Of a DNA stretch of 64,000 nt, positions 37,467 through 46,455 are shown in pieces. The notes beneath the pieces were generated by a model. That model was not told where the DNA came from. It was given only the letters and a program-made list of their open reading frames with translations, and did not search any database. Numbering within the stretch: position 1 is the first letter of the stretch; each line of letters starts with the position of its first letter. This DNA is from Pontibacter sp. Tf4. GTDB lineage: Bacteria > Bacteroidota > Bacteroidia > Cytophagales > Hymenobacteraceae. The stretch covers positions 310,001 to 374,000 of the forward strand of contig NZ_JACKZC010000001.1 in assembly GCF_014212495.1 (NCBI RefSeq), written 5' to 3'. Made by a program: the position numbers and the translations under genes.

Positions 37467-40400
37467 TTATAGTTGATTTTCCAGGAGGTACTGCAATTCG
37501 ATAACCGCTCGATCATAAGTATAAAGCGTTTCCAGGTAGTTGGTTCGAATAGTCAGGCCCCTGTTTAAATTCAGAATGTAGTCCTGGTAGCTTATCTCTC
37601 CAGCCCGGTAAGCTTTCGTGGCCTGGGTAATAATAAGCTGAGCCTGTGGCAAGGCAGTCTTTTCGTAATAAGCTAAGCTACTTTGTAGTTTTAGAGCTTG
37701 CTGTAGTGCAACTTCAGCATCTGCCTGCACCTCGTTGCGGGTCTGCTCTAGGTTCAACTCTGCTGCTTCTGATTGTAGTTTAGCAGCATCTATGCGCCGC
37801 TTCTGTGGTCTTGCCCAGAGTGGGATAGCAAGCCCAACAGAAACTTCCTGTGGCGCTTCAAAAGCTTCTGCACCATCGCTGACATGGTTGCCCCCCAGGG
37901 TCCGGTTCGTATACCCAAGTTGCAGGTCTGGTAACAACTTCGCGCGTTCCAGCTTTGTTTCTGCCTGCCGTACAGCTACTTGCTGCTGTGCCAGGCGAAG
38001 CCTTGGATTTTGTTCCAGTTGCGCCTCAGTTATGATAGGCATAGGCAGCCGGTTCAGCATTGTATCTGTCGTCGCAACAAGCGTATCGGTTACCAGCAAT
38101 GCCTGTAGCCTTTCCTGGAAGACGGCAACATCAGTTTCTGCCTGAAAAGCGCTGTTACGCACTTCAGACAGTTGTGCTTCGGCAGTTACTTTCTCGAGCA
38201 AGTTCGTTTCTCCTGTGCGCAGCCTCGTCTGTGCAGCTTTGGCAAACTGCACATATAAACTGTCCTGGTAGGCAAGTAATCGTAACCGTGACAGGGCATA
38301 CACCAAACCGTAGTAGTTAAGTCTCACATCCCGTATAACTTCCCGCTGGCGTTGCGTCAGATTAACTTTGCTTACCTGGGTGAGTTCATTGGCAAGCTTG
38401 GCCTGCCTGCTATATAAAGTAGGCAGTGAGAAGGACTGCGAAACAGAAACTTCGTTGTCATAGGTGCCAGTGGAGAGTTTACCGGTTGAAAACTGTACTT
38501 GCGTTTTGTCCAGATCCCAGGAAGCTCCCTGCAAAGCTTGACTTCTTTTTACCTCTAACTTCGCAGCGCCTACAGCAGGATTCTGCGCGAGTGCGCGTAC
38601 CTCTGCTTCACGCAAGGTATACTGTATGGCAGACCCTTGCGCTTGTGCAGCAGGTGCTGCGCCTACTATAAAGCCGAAGGTGGCAAGGATAAGGAATACA
38701 GAGACAGCAGTTGTAGAAAAATTACCACCGCCCGATCTTCTTTGCTTGCGCTGCAGGTAGTAGTTTTCCAGCAGGATGTAGAGTACAGGCAAGACCACCA
38801 GCGTAAGCAACGTGCTTGTAACAAGCCCACCAATCACTACGGTAGCCAATGGTTTCTGAACTTCTGCTCCTGCCGTACTGGAGAGTGCCATTGGCAGAAA
38901 GCCTAACGAAGCTACGGTAGCTGTCATCAGCACCGGTCGCAAGCGGATCGCAGTACCGTTCAACACCACATCCCGCAAGCTCATACCGGGCTGCTCTTTG
39001 CGCTGCCTGTTAAACTCCGCAATCAAGACGATACCATTCAACACGGCTACGCCAAACAAAGCAATAAACCCAACCCCGGCAGAAATACTAAACGGCATCC
39101 CGCGCACCCATAAGGCGAGTACCCCGCCTATAGCGGATAACGGAATCGCTGTAAAGATCAACAGCGAATGACGAACAGAACGGAATGTCAGGAAAAGCAG
39201 CAGGAATATCAGCGCCAAAGCTGCCGGTACAGCGACCGAGAGCCGTTTGTTGGCTTGCTCCAGGTTTTCAAACTGGCCACCATAGGTAACAAAGTACCCT
39301 ACGGGCAGCTGTACGGCACGATCAATCTTTTCCTGTACTTCTTCCACGACACTAGCTATATCACGGCCACGAACGTTAAAGCCCACAATAATACGTCGTT
39401 GGGCATCTTCGCGCTGGATCTGGTTAGGCCCCTGTCGGTATTGGATGTTGGCCACCTGCGTGAGCGGTACCTGTAGGCCATTCGGCGTCGTAATATACAG
39501 GTGCCGCACATCGTCGATGTCCTGCCGCTCTTCCTGCGTAAGGCGCACGACTATTTCAAAGCGGCGATCCCCTTCATACACCATCCCGGCGCTTTGGCCG
39601 GCAAATGCAGCATTGATAGTCTGGTTGACTGTTTCCACATCCAGCCCGAACTTGGCAATCTGGTCACGGTTAATGTCCACTACAATTTGGGGAAGCCCCG
39701 ATACCTGCTCTACATACAGATCTTCTGCTCCTTCGACGGATGCCACTACGCGGCCTACTTCCTGAGACAATCGGGTTAGCTCTGCCATATCTTCTCCAAA
39801 GATCTTGATGCCTACGTCCTGCCGCACACCTGAAATCAGTTCATTGGACCGCAGTTGAATGGGCTGTGACACACCAAACGTAACACCTGGAATAGTTCCC
39901 AGTGCTTCGGTCATCTGACTGGCCAGTTCTTCCCTGGTTTCTGCGCTGGTCCATTCTGATTTGTCCTTCAGCATGATGGTAATGTCAGCCGATTCCATTG
40001 GCATGGGGTCTGTGGGAATTTCAGCTGCACCGATCTTGCTGATGACTTCCTTTACTTCCGGAAACTGCTCTTTAAGGATACGGGATGCCAGGGATACTTT
40101 TTCTATCGTTTCAGATAAAGAGCTGCCGGTCAGCAACCTGGTTTCCAGCGCAAAATCGCCTTCTTCTAAGGTAGGAATAAATTCGCTGCCCATGCGCGAG
40201 AAAATAACCATGGACAAGGCAAACAACCCCACTGCCAGCAGTAAGACCAATGCTTTAAACTTTAGCGCGCCCCGAATAACCGGATCATAAAGACGTTGAA
40301 AGAAGTCCATCATCTTATCTGAAATATTGCGCTTACGATTCGTGTTTTTGCTAAGTACCAAGGCAGACATCATCGGCACATAGGTCAGCGAAAGTATAAA

Positions 40401-41858
40401 AGCTCCCAGGATTGCAAATGACACGGTCAAGGCCATTGGGCGGAACATCTTCCCTTCGATGCCTACCAGTACCAGGATAGGTAAATACACGATCAGGATG
40501 ATGATTTCCCCAAAGGCAGCGGATGTACGTATCTTACGGGCGGAGTCGTAAACTTCTTCGTCCATTTGTGCCTGGGTGAGCCTGTTACCATTCCGAAGCC
40601 CCAAATGGTGCATAGTGGCTTCTACAATGATTACGGCACCATCTACAATGATCCCAAAGTCAATCGCTCCCAAGCTCATCAGGTTGCCTGTAACACCAAA
40701 CAGGTTCATCATGATAATGGCAAAGAGCATGGAAAGCGGGATCACAGATGCTACCACGAGTCCTGCACGGAAATTACCCAGGAATAGTACCAGCACAAAG
40801 ATCACGATCAAGGCCCCTTCAATCAGGTTACGCTCTACCGTGCCAATCGCCCGGCCTATTAACTCGCTGCGGTCTAGGAAGGCTTCCACGGCCACCCCTT
40901 CCGGCAGTGACTTTATGATCTGAGCCATCTTCTCCTTCACGCGAGCTACTACCTGGTTGGTATTCTCGCCTTTAAGCAGCATCACAATACCACCTACAGC
41001 TTCGCCTTTTGCATCTGTTAAAGCACCATACCGGTTAGCGGCACCAAACTGCACCTGCGCAATATCCGAGATAAGCACCGGTGTGCCATCTGATGTGTTT
41101 TGTACCACCACTTTTCCTACTTCCTCCAGGCTTTCGATCAGGCCTTCGCTGCGGACAAAATAAGCATTCGGTTTCTTATCAATATAGGCTCCCCCGGTGT
41201 TACCGTTGTTGCGTTCCAGTGCTTCAAGCACATCTGCGATGCTCAGGTTATGCGCCTTTAACCGGTCAGGATCTACCGCGATTTCATATTGCTTTAAATA
41301 GCCGCCAAAGCTGTTTACTTCAGCCACCCCCGGTGTGCCGAGCAACTGTCGGCGAACGATCCAGTCCTGGATGGTACGTAATTCCACAGGGCTATATTGC
41401 TTTTCGTAGCCTGGCTTGGCATGAACCACATACTGGTATATTTCCCCAAGACCGGTAGAAATTGGGGCCATTTCGGGACTGCCCACTCCAGGTGGTATGT
41501 TTTCGGCAGCTTCTACCAAGCGTTCTGCCACCTGCTGCCTGGCCCAGTACACATCTACCCGCTCCTTAAAGACGATGGTCACTACAGAGAGGCCAAAGCG
41601 GGATATGGAGCGTACTTCTTCGATGTTTGGGATAGTAGACATCGTTTGCTCTACCGGGAAGCTGATAAGTCTTTCTACTTCCTGGGCAGCCAGCGAAGGG
41701 CTGGTGGTAATAACTTGAACTTGATTATTGGTAATATCCGGTACGGCATCGATGGGCAGCTGCGTCAGGGAATAGCCGCCCCATACAACAAGCACCAGCG
41801 TAAAAAGGCCGATAATAAGCTTGTTGTAGATAGAAAAATGAATGATTCTGTCTAGCAC
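37467..41858 (-). CDS. CzcA-type heavy-metal RND pump fused to a TolC-like outer-membrane factor
   Basis: The open frame begins at an ATG at 41924, but family members start at VLDRIIHFSIYNKLIIGL; the GTG at 41856-41858 gives about 1463 aa. Residues 1 to ~1040 are an HME-RND pump with 12 helices; DFGIIVDGAVIIVEA is the Czc-type proton-relay motif (D, D, E). Residues ~1060 to the end (after a signal-like stretch VFLILATFGFIVGAAPAAQAQ) are an outer-membrane efflux domain with the two repeated coiled-coil halves (e.g. LNYYGLVYALSRLRLL and YRAGEISYQDYILNLNRGL). Such CzcA-CzcC fusions occur in Bacteroidota. The pump expels Zn/Co/Cd-type ions. How the fused OMF crosses the inner membrane is not obvious. 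Confidence 0.92.
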   Translation of the reverse strand: MLDRIIHFSIYNKLIIGLFTLVLVVWGGYSLTQLPIDAVPDITNNQVQVITTSPSLAAQEVERLISFPVEQTMSTIPNIEEVRSISRFGLSVVTIVFKERVDVYWARQQVAERLVEAAENIPPGVGSPEMAPISTGLGEIYQYVVHAKPGYEKQYSPVELRTIQDWIVRRQLLGTPGVAEVNSFGGYLKQYEIAVDPDRLKAHNLSIADVLEALERNNGNTGGAYIDKKPNAYFVRSEGLIESLEEVGKVVVQNTSDGTPVLISDIAQVQFGAANRYGALTDAKGEAVGGIVMLLKGENTNQVVARVKEKMAQIIKSLPEGVAVEAFLDRSELIGRAIGTVERNLIEGALIVIFVLVLFLGNFRAGLVVASVIPLSMLFAIIMMNLFGVTGNLMSLGAIDFGIIVDGAVIIVEATMHHLGLRNGNRLTQAQMDEEVYDSARKIRTSAAFGEIIILIVYLPILVLVGIEGKMFRPMALTVSFAILGAFILSLTYVPMMSALVLSKNTNRKRNISDKMMDFFQRLYDPVIRGALKFKALVLLLAVGLFALSMVIFSRMGSEFIPTLEEGDFALETRLLTGSSLSETIEKVSLASRILKEQFPEVKEVISKIGAAEIPTDPMPMESADITIMLKDKSEWTSAETREELASQMTEALGTIPGVTFGVSQPIQLRSNELISGVRQDVGIKIFGEDMAELTRLSQEVGRVVASVEGAEDLYVEQVSGLPQIVVDINRDQIAKFGLDVETVNQTINAAFAGQSAGMVYEGDRRFEIVVRLTQEERQDIDDVRHLYITTPNGLQVPLTQVANIQYRQGPNQIQREDAQRRIIVGFNVRGRDIASVVEEVQEKIDRAVQLPVGYFVTYGGQFENLEQANKRLSVAVPAALALIFLLLFLTFRSVRHSLLIFTAIPLSAIGGVLALWVRGMPFSISAGVGFIALFGVAVLNGIVLIAEFNRQRKEQPGMSLRDVVLNGTAIRLRPVLMTATVASLGFLPMALSSTAGAEVQKPLATVVIGGLVTSTLLTLVVLPVLYILLENYYLQRKQRRSGGGNFSTTAVSVFLILATFGFIVGAAPAAQAQGSAIQYTLREAEVRALAQNPAVGAAKLEVKRSQALQGASWDLDKTQVQFSTGKLSTGTYDNEVSVSQSFSLPTLYSRQAKLANELTQVSKVNLTQRQREVIRDVRLNYYGLVYALSRLRLLAYQDSLYVQFAKAAQTRLRTGETNLLEKVTAEAQLSEVRNSAFQAETDVAVFQERLQALLVTDTLVATTDTMLNRLPMPIITEAQLEQNPRLRLAQQQVAVRQAETKLERAKLLPDLQLGYTNRTLGGNHVSDGAEAFEAPQEVSVGLAIPLWARPQKRRIDAAKLQSEAAELNLEQTRNEVQADAEVALQQALKLQSSLAYYEKTALPQAQLIITQATKAYRAGEISYQDYILNLNRGLTIRTNYLETLYTYDRAVIELQYLLENQL

Positions 41859-41968
41859 TTGTGAGTTGATTAAACTTAAACAACCACATACAAAAGATGT
41901 ATGCGCACGCTTTCCTGGTCGCATATAGTTGCAACTAAGCGTGTTTTCTTACTCTAAAGAAAAGTAGG

Positions 41969-42286
41969 TTAAGCTTTAGGCGGGTGCCAGAAGGGGATGA
42001 TCGGAGCCACAGGCCCACGGACCATATAGGTCGGATGGTAAGTACTTTGTGGAAGCACCAGCGGCTGGGTTACTTTCTGAAATTGAATAGTTAAGGTAAT
42101 ACCTCCGCAGCAGTTGCATTCACATAAAGGGGAACATAGGTCTGCTTCCTGATCAGCGTCTGAATGGGTTAAATCAGCTTGTACTTCTGTTTCTATACCC
42201 TGGGCATAGACTGTCCCGCTGTCCGTGCAAGGCAGGCACGCCAGTAGAAAGATAACTATCCCCCAAATGACTGATGGGTACTTCAT
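41969..42286 (-). CDS. DUF6660 family small secreted protein
   Basis: Start placed at ATG 42284-42286 (MKYPSVIWGIVIFLLACLPCTDSG), giving about 105 aa and a normal signal sequence. A cysteine-rich block CSPLCECNCCGG follows. This combination (hydrophobic start with CLPCxDS, then CxPxCxCxCC) is characteristic of DUF6660 proteins found just ahead of CusA/CzcA-type genes in Bacteroidota. The Cys cluster probably binds metal in the periplasm or at the surface. It is the first gene of the leftward czc operon. A TACCTTTG box lies only 5 bases upstream of the ATG. Confidence 0.82.
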   Translation of the reverse strand: MKYPSVIWGIVIFLLACLPCTDSGTVYAQGIETEVQADLTHSDADQEADLCSPLCECNCCGGITLTIQFQKVTQPLVLPQSTYHPTYMVRGPVAPIIPFWHPPKA

Positions 42287-42291
42287 ATACG

Positions 42292-42299
42292 CAAAGGTA
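42292..42299 (-). promoter_or_regulatory. Possible -7 box upstream of the DUF6660 gene
   Basis: TACCTTTG on the minus strand fits TAnnTTTG, but it lies only 5 bases from the start codon, so transcription would begin close to the ATG, giving an almost leaderless mRNA. No TTTG is visible 19 bases upstream. The call is tentative. Confidence 0.3.
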
Positions 42300-42307
42300 A
42301 GAAACAA

Positions 42308-42862
42308 TTTTTATAGGTGTACTCTATTTGCAGCGATGCTGTTTCTGCTTATCCTAATTTAAACCATACATTACAAACAACTTTCAGTCGTACAACCTTA
42401 CAGAAGTACGATTCTTTGTACTACAAAACATACCGTTCAAGCTGGAAAGTAATCTTCTATATAAGCTAAAACCTTGTGAAAAGAGTTTAACAATGCTGCA
42501 CTTTGGTCTACTGCAGTAATGCTTAAGAACCCGCTCATTTAGATAAACAATCGTTTATTTCTAGATTATCAAAAAGTTAGCTTGTTGTTAGTTAGCTTTT
42601 TAGGTTTTGGTGTATTGTTTCAACTTCAATAGTAAGTAGCATTCAAAGAAAATTTTTTTTCTACAAGATTTGCTAAAGGAGGTTGGCTGCTGCACAACTT
42701 TAGAAAAAGATATGATAATGTTTATCGCCTTGCTGCAGTGCGGATTTTCCGTGTCACATCAGCCTAAATTAATTGATAATATTGAATAATGTTACCCTAT
42801 TAAGCACTTGTTTGTCATCCCGCATTGTGGCAAACCGCTGTTAGTGGCAGATGTTCTTCTTT
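42308..42862. other. Regulatory intergenic region of the czc operon
   Basis: 555 bases without genes. It contains an inverted repeat TCGTAC (42388-42393) / GTACGA (42406-42411) with a 12-base spacer and ATAAAC (42543-42548) / GTTTAT (42553-42558); both could be binding sites. At 42683-42698 lies an IS1182-like terminal sequence. The rest is AT-rich with no recognisable element. Confidence 0.5.
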
Positions 42863-43510
42863 TTAGTTGTCGTTATAAAATGTCCACTCAAGTTTCAAGG
42901 TTTCTTTTGATATGAATTCTTTTATTTTTTTTCTAAATGGTAGTCTGTGTTCTGCACCACAAATAAACAATGCTCTTTCAAATGGATACTGCTTACTGAT
43001 GTTATATATGTTGCTTAACATAACGTATTCACGTTTGTCATGAAGTATCTTTTCTGCTTTGTGTTGGTTCAATAACTTTAAGTCGTTAATTTCTGTCAAA
43101 ACTGCTTCTTCGATAGTACTTATCCTATCCAACATTGCTGTACATTCATTGCTGTTTAAAAAAACGTAACCGTCTTGGTTAACTCTCAATAATTTTTGAT
43201 TCCAAAGGTCACGGTATTCACTACTGGTGTCCCATATGATTTGTGCATCACTCAAAAGTTCAGTTTCCTTGATTGGATAATTATCAACGGGAAAATGCTT
43301 AATTGAATGCGTGCGTAAATAGTGTGTGATTGTAATAGCCTCTACTGTTTGTGGTTGATAGCCTGCAGAATAAATTATGTCAAAACCAACATTAGAAAGC
43401 TCTTCAAAAATTATTTCTGGCTCTATTTCTTGAATGATTTTATATAATTCATGAGGATTGCATTTACCATGTATTTTGTGAAATGAAGAAAGTAGGGTGA
43501 TGTTAAACAT
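42863..43510 (-). CDS. Hypothetical protein, TraB/Tiki-like, 215 aa
   Basis: The start LLSSFHKIHGKCNPHELYKIIQEIEPEIIFEELS resembles TraB/GumN/Tiki-type proteins, which share a GxxH, an ExxxE helix and a late (C)GAEHR motif; here LFICGAEHRLPFRKKI is present near the end. Tiki proteins are metal proteases, but I only see this as a remote resemblance. No signal peptide. The gene stands alone on the minus strand, transcribed divergently from the 121-aa gene, and lies within the possible insertion cassette. AT-rich codon use suggests acquisition. Confidence 0.55.
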   Translation of the reverse strand: MFNITLLSSFHKIHGKCNPHELYKIIQEIEPEIIFEELSNVGFDIIYSAGYQPQTVEAITITHYLRTHSIKHFPVDNYPIKETELLSDAQIIWDTSSEYRDLWNQKLLRVNQDGYVFLNSNECTAMLDRISTIEEAVLTEINDLKLLNQHKAEKILHDKREYVMLSNIYNISKQYPFERALFICGAEHRLPFRKKIKEFISKETLKLEWTFYNDN

Positions 43511-43641
43511 ATCTGAAAACAGGTAGATATAATCAATGATTTAATCTAGGGTCATGGAACCGCAAAGTTAAGTTTATCTTAAATAGGTCAAAGCTGCGTT
43601 GAATTTGGAAACTGTTAAGAGATACACCTTAATTCAGCAAT

Positions 43642-44007
43642 ATGAAACTAAACAAACAATCAACCAAAGCAGGCAGGAACGTTAGAAATCTAGCAGGAAG
43701 AGATATTTCAATCCTAACGGGGAACAACAATATGGCATTCAACAAGATAAGGGGTAATCACAATATTCAGGCAGCCGGTACTGTGATCATCAATTACAAT
43801 TTCAATAAAAAGCACCTTCAATTTCTTGAGTCTTTAATCGAACGCCTATACAACGAGAAAGAATGCTTACAAACAGAAAACAAAGAACTTAAAGCCCAAT
43901 TACAGAAGCTTCAATTTGAAGTTAAACAGCAGCTACAAACAGCTCGTGATGTTTCAGGGCAAACTGCTTATAATGCTGATTTGAGTGCTCAGCTGCTTTC
44001 TACTTAA
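43642..44007 (+). CDS. Hypothetical coiled-coil protein, 121 aa
   Basis: Not recognised. The N-terminal ~55 residues are Asn/Gly-rich with short alternating strands (AGRNVRNLAGRDISILTGNN, FNKIRGNHNIQAAGTVIINYN), like one or two turns of a beta-helix. The next ~45 residues form a coiled coil (LESLIERLYNEKECLQTENK and ELKAQLQKLQFEVKQQ). Such a beta-rich plus coiled-coil layout suggests oligomerisation. It has no signal peptide. It is transcribed away from the TraB-like gene inside the possible cassette. It could be a small partner of another protein; nothing more can be said. Confidence 0.45.
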   Translation: MKLNKQSTKAGRNVRNLAGRDISILTGNNNMAFNKIRGNHNIQAAGTVIINYNFNKKHLQFLESLIERLYNEKECLQTENKELKAQLQKLQFEVKQQLQTARDVSGQTAYNADLSAQLLST

Positions 44008-44543
44008 ACTCTGTACAACAGCCCTAATTTTAGTGTTGGGCCAATACCCAGGCAATGCCAATCTTGTCTCAGTAACTCATATCAAATACAAGAAAATGCT
44101 TTTGATTTTTGAGAAGTCAATTTGAGAAAGAATCAAGAAGTATAAAGAGCGGTTTCTACCTCAATCATTTGTATCATAAAATGGAGTTTTGGTGAGAAAA
44201 CTATTAATATCTAGACAGTAATTTATAGTGATTACTTCAAAAGCTGTGCAGTTGCCTCTTGTGATTTTGCTAGCATTTCCATGTTTATATCATAAGCATT
44301 ATGATATAAGCGCAGCTCCATGAATTATTCCACAGTTGAGATCTCTCCGAGCAGCAAGGCCTTATCCAAAATTCTTACAGTGTCGGATTTTTCTTAACGA
44401 CCAGTTACGTACATGTGGTACATTGAACAACTATTTAATTAATTTTAGACCCGGAACTCTACTTGTTAATGCTTCTGAACTTATGAGATTAAATTTTCAA
44501 GTAACTATTGTGATGCACTTACTTTAATCTAATTTATCGTCTT
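44008..44543. other. Intergenic region with a perfect hairpin
   Basis: 536 bases with no credible gene. A hairpin lies at 44285-44309: TTATATCATAA, loop GCA, TTATGATATAA, eleven perfect pairs. It has no following T run and may be an operator or an RNA structure. The right IS1182-like end lies at 44011-44024. Confidence 0.5.
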
Positions 44544-45590
44544 ATGCTACTTAAAAGATATTTCATTGCAGTCTTACTACTTACTAGCATTTTCCCTAGC
44601 TGTAATGACCTTATGGTACATGAAGAGCAGACGATACCTCTAAACATAAACTACCCGGCAGCCTTTGTTGTGAATGGGCAGGATAATACCATCTCCGTTA
44701 TTAAGCTTAGCGAAATGAAGGTAACCGAAACAATTAAGCTCAAAGATGCCACCACACCACATCATATCACGCTAAGCCCTAATAAAAAACAGCTAGCAGT
44801 AGCTATTACATCTGCTGATCTGAGCGGAGGACACGGTGGAATGGAAGAAGATGCCAGTAACTATAAAGTTATTATCCTTGATGCTGTAACAGGGTTGGTA
44901 ATCAAAACTATCGTTTTACCTAAGATGCCCCACAATGCAGCTTATAATACTACAGGAGATGAACTTTGGATGGGACAGCAAGCAGAAGGTGCCGGGTCAG
45001 TTATAGTGTACAATACCACCGACTGGTCTATAAAAGATGTTATACCGGTAGGTAAAAGCCCATCAGAGATTACTTTCTCTGCAGACGGTTCATGGGCATT
45101 TGTAGCCAATACTGATGATGCCACAGTCTCTGTCATTGATCCGGTTACAAAATCCATTTCAGCAACTCTTCAAGTTGGGGAAGATCCTGTAGGTGCCTGG
45201 CCTGCTGCAGACGGTAACATGTACGTGGACAACGAAAATTCACAAACCATCAGCATTCTAAACGTAGCAACTAAAACTGTAGCGGAAACACTTAACCTGG
45301 GCTTTAAGCCTGGATATGCTGCTTACCAGGAAAAAGCCGGAGAGCTATGGGTGAGCAATGCCACGGATGGTAAAGTTGTGATTTACTCCCGCAACAATAA
45401 CAGCTGGCAGCGCAAAACAGAAATTGCAACAGGAGCTGACGCACACGCCATTATCTTCGATGAGGATATGAAACTTGCCTTTGTCACAAATCAGGGAGCA
45501 CACACTGTTACGGTTATTAATGCAACAGATTATTCCAAAATAACTACCCTTACAGTAGGCAGAATGCCTAATGGTATTGTTATCCGATAG
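44544..45590 (+). CDS. YncE-like beta-propeller lipoprotein
   Basis: 348 aa. A lipoprotein signal (MLLKRYFIAVLLLTSIFPSC, Cys20) precedes seven blades of a YncE/YVTN-type beta-propeller. Repeating units read AAFVVNGQDNTISVIKLSEMK, AFVANTDDATVSVIDPVTK and AFVTNQGAHTVTVINATDYS. These proteins bind DNA or ligands in the periplasm or at the cell surface, or act in copper homeostasis in some bacteria; the exact role is unclear. It is followed 26 bases later by the DUF2231-like gene, so the two form a short operon. No enzyme motif is visible. Confidence 0.82.
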   Translation: MLLKRYFIAVLLLTSIFPSCNDLMVHEEQTIPLNINYPAAFVVNGQDNTISVIKLSEMKVTETIKLKDATTPHHITLSPNKKQLAVAITSADLSGGHGGMEEDASNYKVIILDAVTGLVIKTIVLPKMPHNAAYNTTGDELWMGQQAEGAGSVIVYNTTDWSIKDVIPVGKSPSEITFSADGSWAFVANTDDATVSVIDPVTKSISATLQVGEDPVGAWPAADGNMYVDNENSQTISILNVATKTVAETLNLGFKPGYAAYQEKAGELWVSNATDGKVVIYSRNNNSWQRKTEIATGADAHAIIFDEDMKLAFVTNQGAHTVTVINATDYSKITTLTVGRMPNGIVIR

Positions 45591-45616
45591 TATACTTTAA
45601 ACCCTCTAATTACCCC

Positions 45617-46327
45617 ATGTTTATCAAACCTTACCTGGCGAAACCTATTTTAGGCATAGCTACCTTATACTTACTCTCATTTGCTCCGGCCCTGGCACAT
45701 GGCGGCGAAAAGCATGAAAAGAAGAAAACTGAAGCCACAGCAGTAAAAAAAGAAGCAGCTGATACTGCCACGTCACAGCAAACTGCACCTGACACGGCAG
45801 CAGCATTAACTCCTGCTCCTACAGTTCATATAGAGGCGCACGAGCAAACTCCCAGCAAGGTACATGCTTCGCTCAGCGATTTTCCGAACACGCACCCGCT
45901 TATCGTTCATTTCCCGATCATGCTGTTGATGGTAGCGGCTGCTGTACTGCTGGCAAACATTGTTTTCCTCAGAAATGAATTAGACTGGGTAGCAACTATA
46001 GCTGCGTTAATAGGCTTTATAACTGCTTACCTGGCTGCTAACTATAACCATCCGCATACCGACGGATTGACTGCACACGCGCAGCTTGTACTGGACCAGC
46101 ACGACCTGTATGCAGAATGGACAGTATACCTAGGCGGGATTGGTCTGGTAGCACAGCTTCTCAGCCAGTTCCTGTTCAAGGGCAAACGCTGGAGCGTAGC
46201 AGTGGCTGCGCTTATTTTAACAGGCTCAGCTTACGCAGTATCTATGGCCGGACATTATGGTGCGCAACTGGTGCACATAGAAGGTGTAGGCCCACAAGGT
46301 AAGTTCTTAGAAGAACACCATCATTAG
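45617..46327 (+). CDS. DUF2231-like membrane protein
   Basis: 236 aa. A signal-like helix (MFIKPYLAKPILGIATLYLL) is followed by an Ala/Thr/Lys-rich periplasmic linker (about 30-90), then FPNTHPLIVHFPIMLLMVAAAVLL, the start of four membrane helices. The HPLxVHFP motif marks DUF2231. C-terminal EEHHH and scattered His may bind metal. Family function is unknown; membrane-bound metal or redox roles have been suggested from context. The operon with the YncE lipoprotein, next to the copper genes, supports a link with metal homeostasis. Confidence 0.75.
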   Translation: MFIKPYLAKPILGIATLYLLSFAPALAHGGEKHEKKKTEATAVKKEAADTATSQQTAPDTAAALTPAPTVHIEAHEQTPSKVHASLSDFPNTHPLIVHFPIMLLMVAAAVLLANIVFLRNELDWVATIAALIGFITAYLAANYNHPHTDGLTAHAQLVLDQHDLYAEWTVYLGGIGLVAQLLSQFLFKGKRWSVAVAALILTGSAYAVSMAGHYGAQLVHIEGVGPQGKFLEEHHH

Positions 46328-46363
46328 AAGTAGCTAAACTTAAGAAAGTATAAGTTTAAATCT

Positions 46364-46408
46364 AAAGAAAACGGCTACTTATCATCTTGATAGGTAGCCG
46401 TTTTCTTT
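46364..46408. terminator. Bidirectional terminator between convergent genes
   Basis: A 21-bp stem (46364-46384 with 46388-46408, one wobble) with a TCT loop and flanking A/T runs on both sides. It can end the DUF2231 transcript and the multicopper oxidase transcript. Confidence 0.9.
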
Positions 46409-46455
46409 TATAGTTACCAGACTATATGCAGTATCAATAATTATACTTACCTGCT

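Larger units (their letters stand above)
42683..44024. mobile_element. Possible mobile insertion cassette with IS1182-like ends
   Basis: The left end reads TTGGCTGCTGCACAAC (42683-42698) and the right end, read inward, GGGCTGTTGTACAG (44011-44024), then TTTAAG, close to the terminal repeats of the IS1182 element at 26083-27737. Between them are two unrelated genes and no transposase. This would be a 1.34-kb non-autonomous unit moved by an IS1182 transposase. End similarity is partial and no target duplication is clear. Confidence 0.35.

Noticed and set aside
44336..44527. 63-aa frame before the YncE lipoprotein
   Set aside because: No homology, no start context and it lies in an AT-rich spacer; treated as chance.
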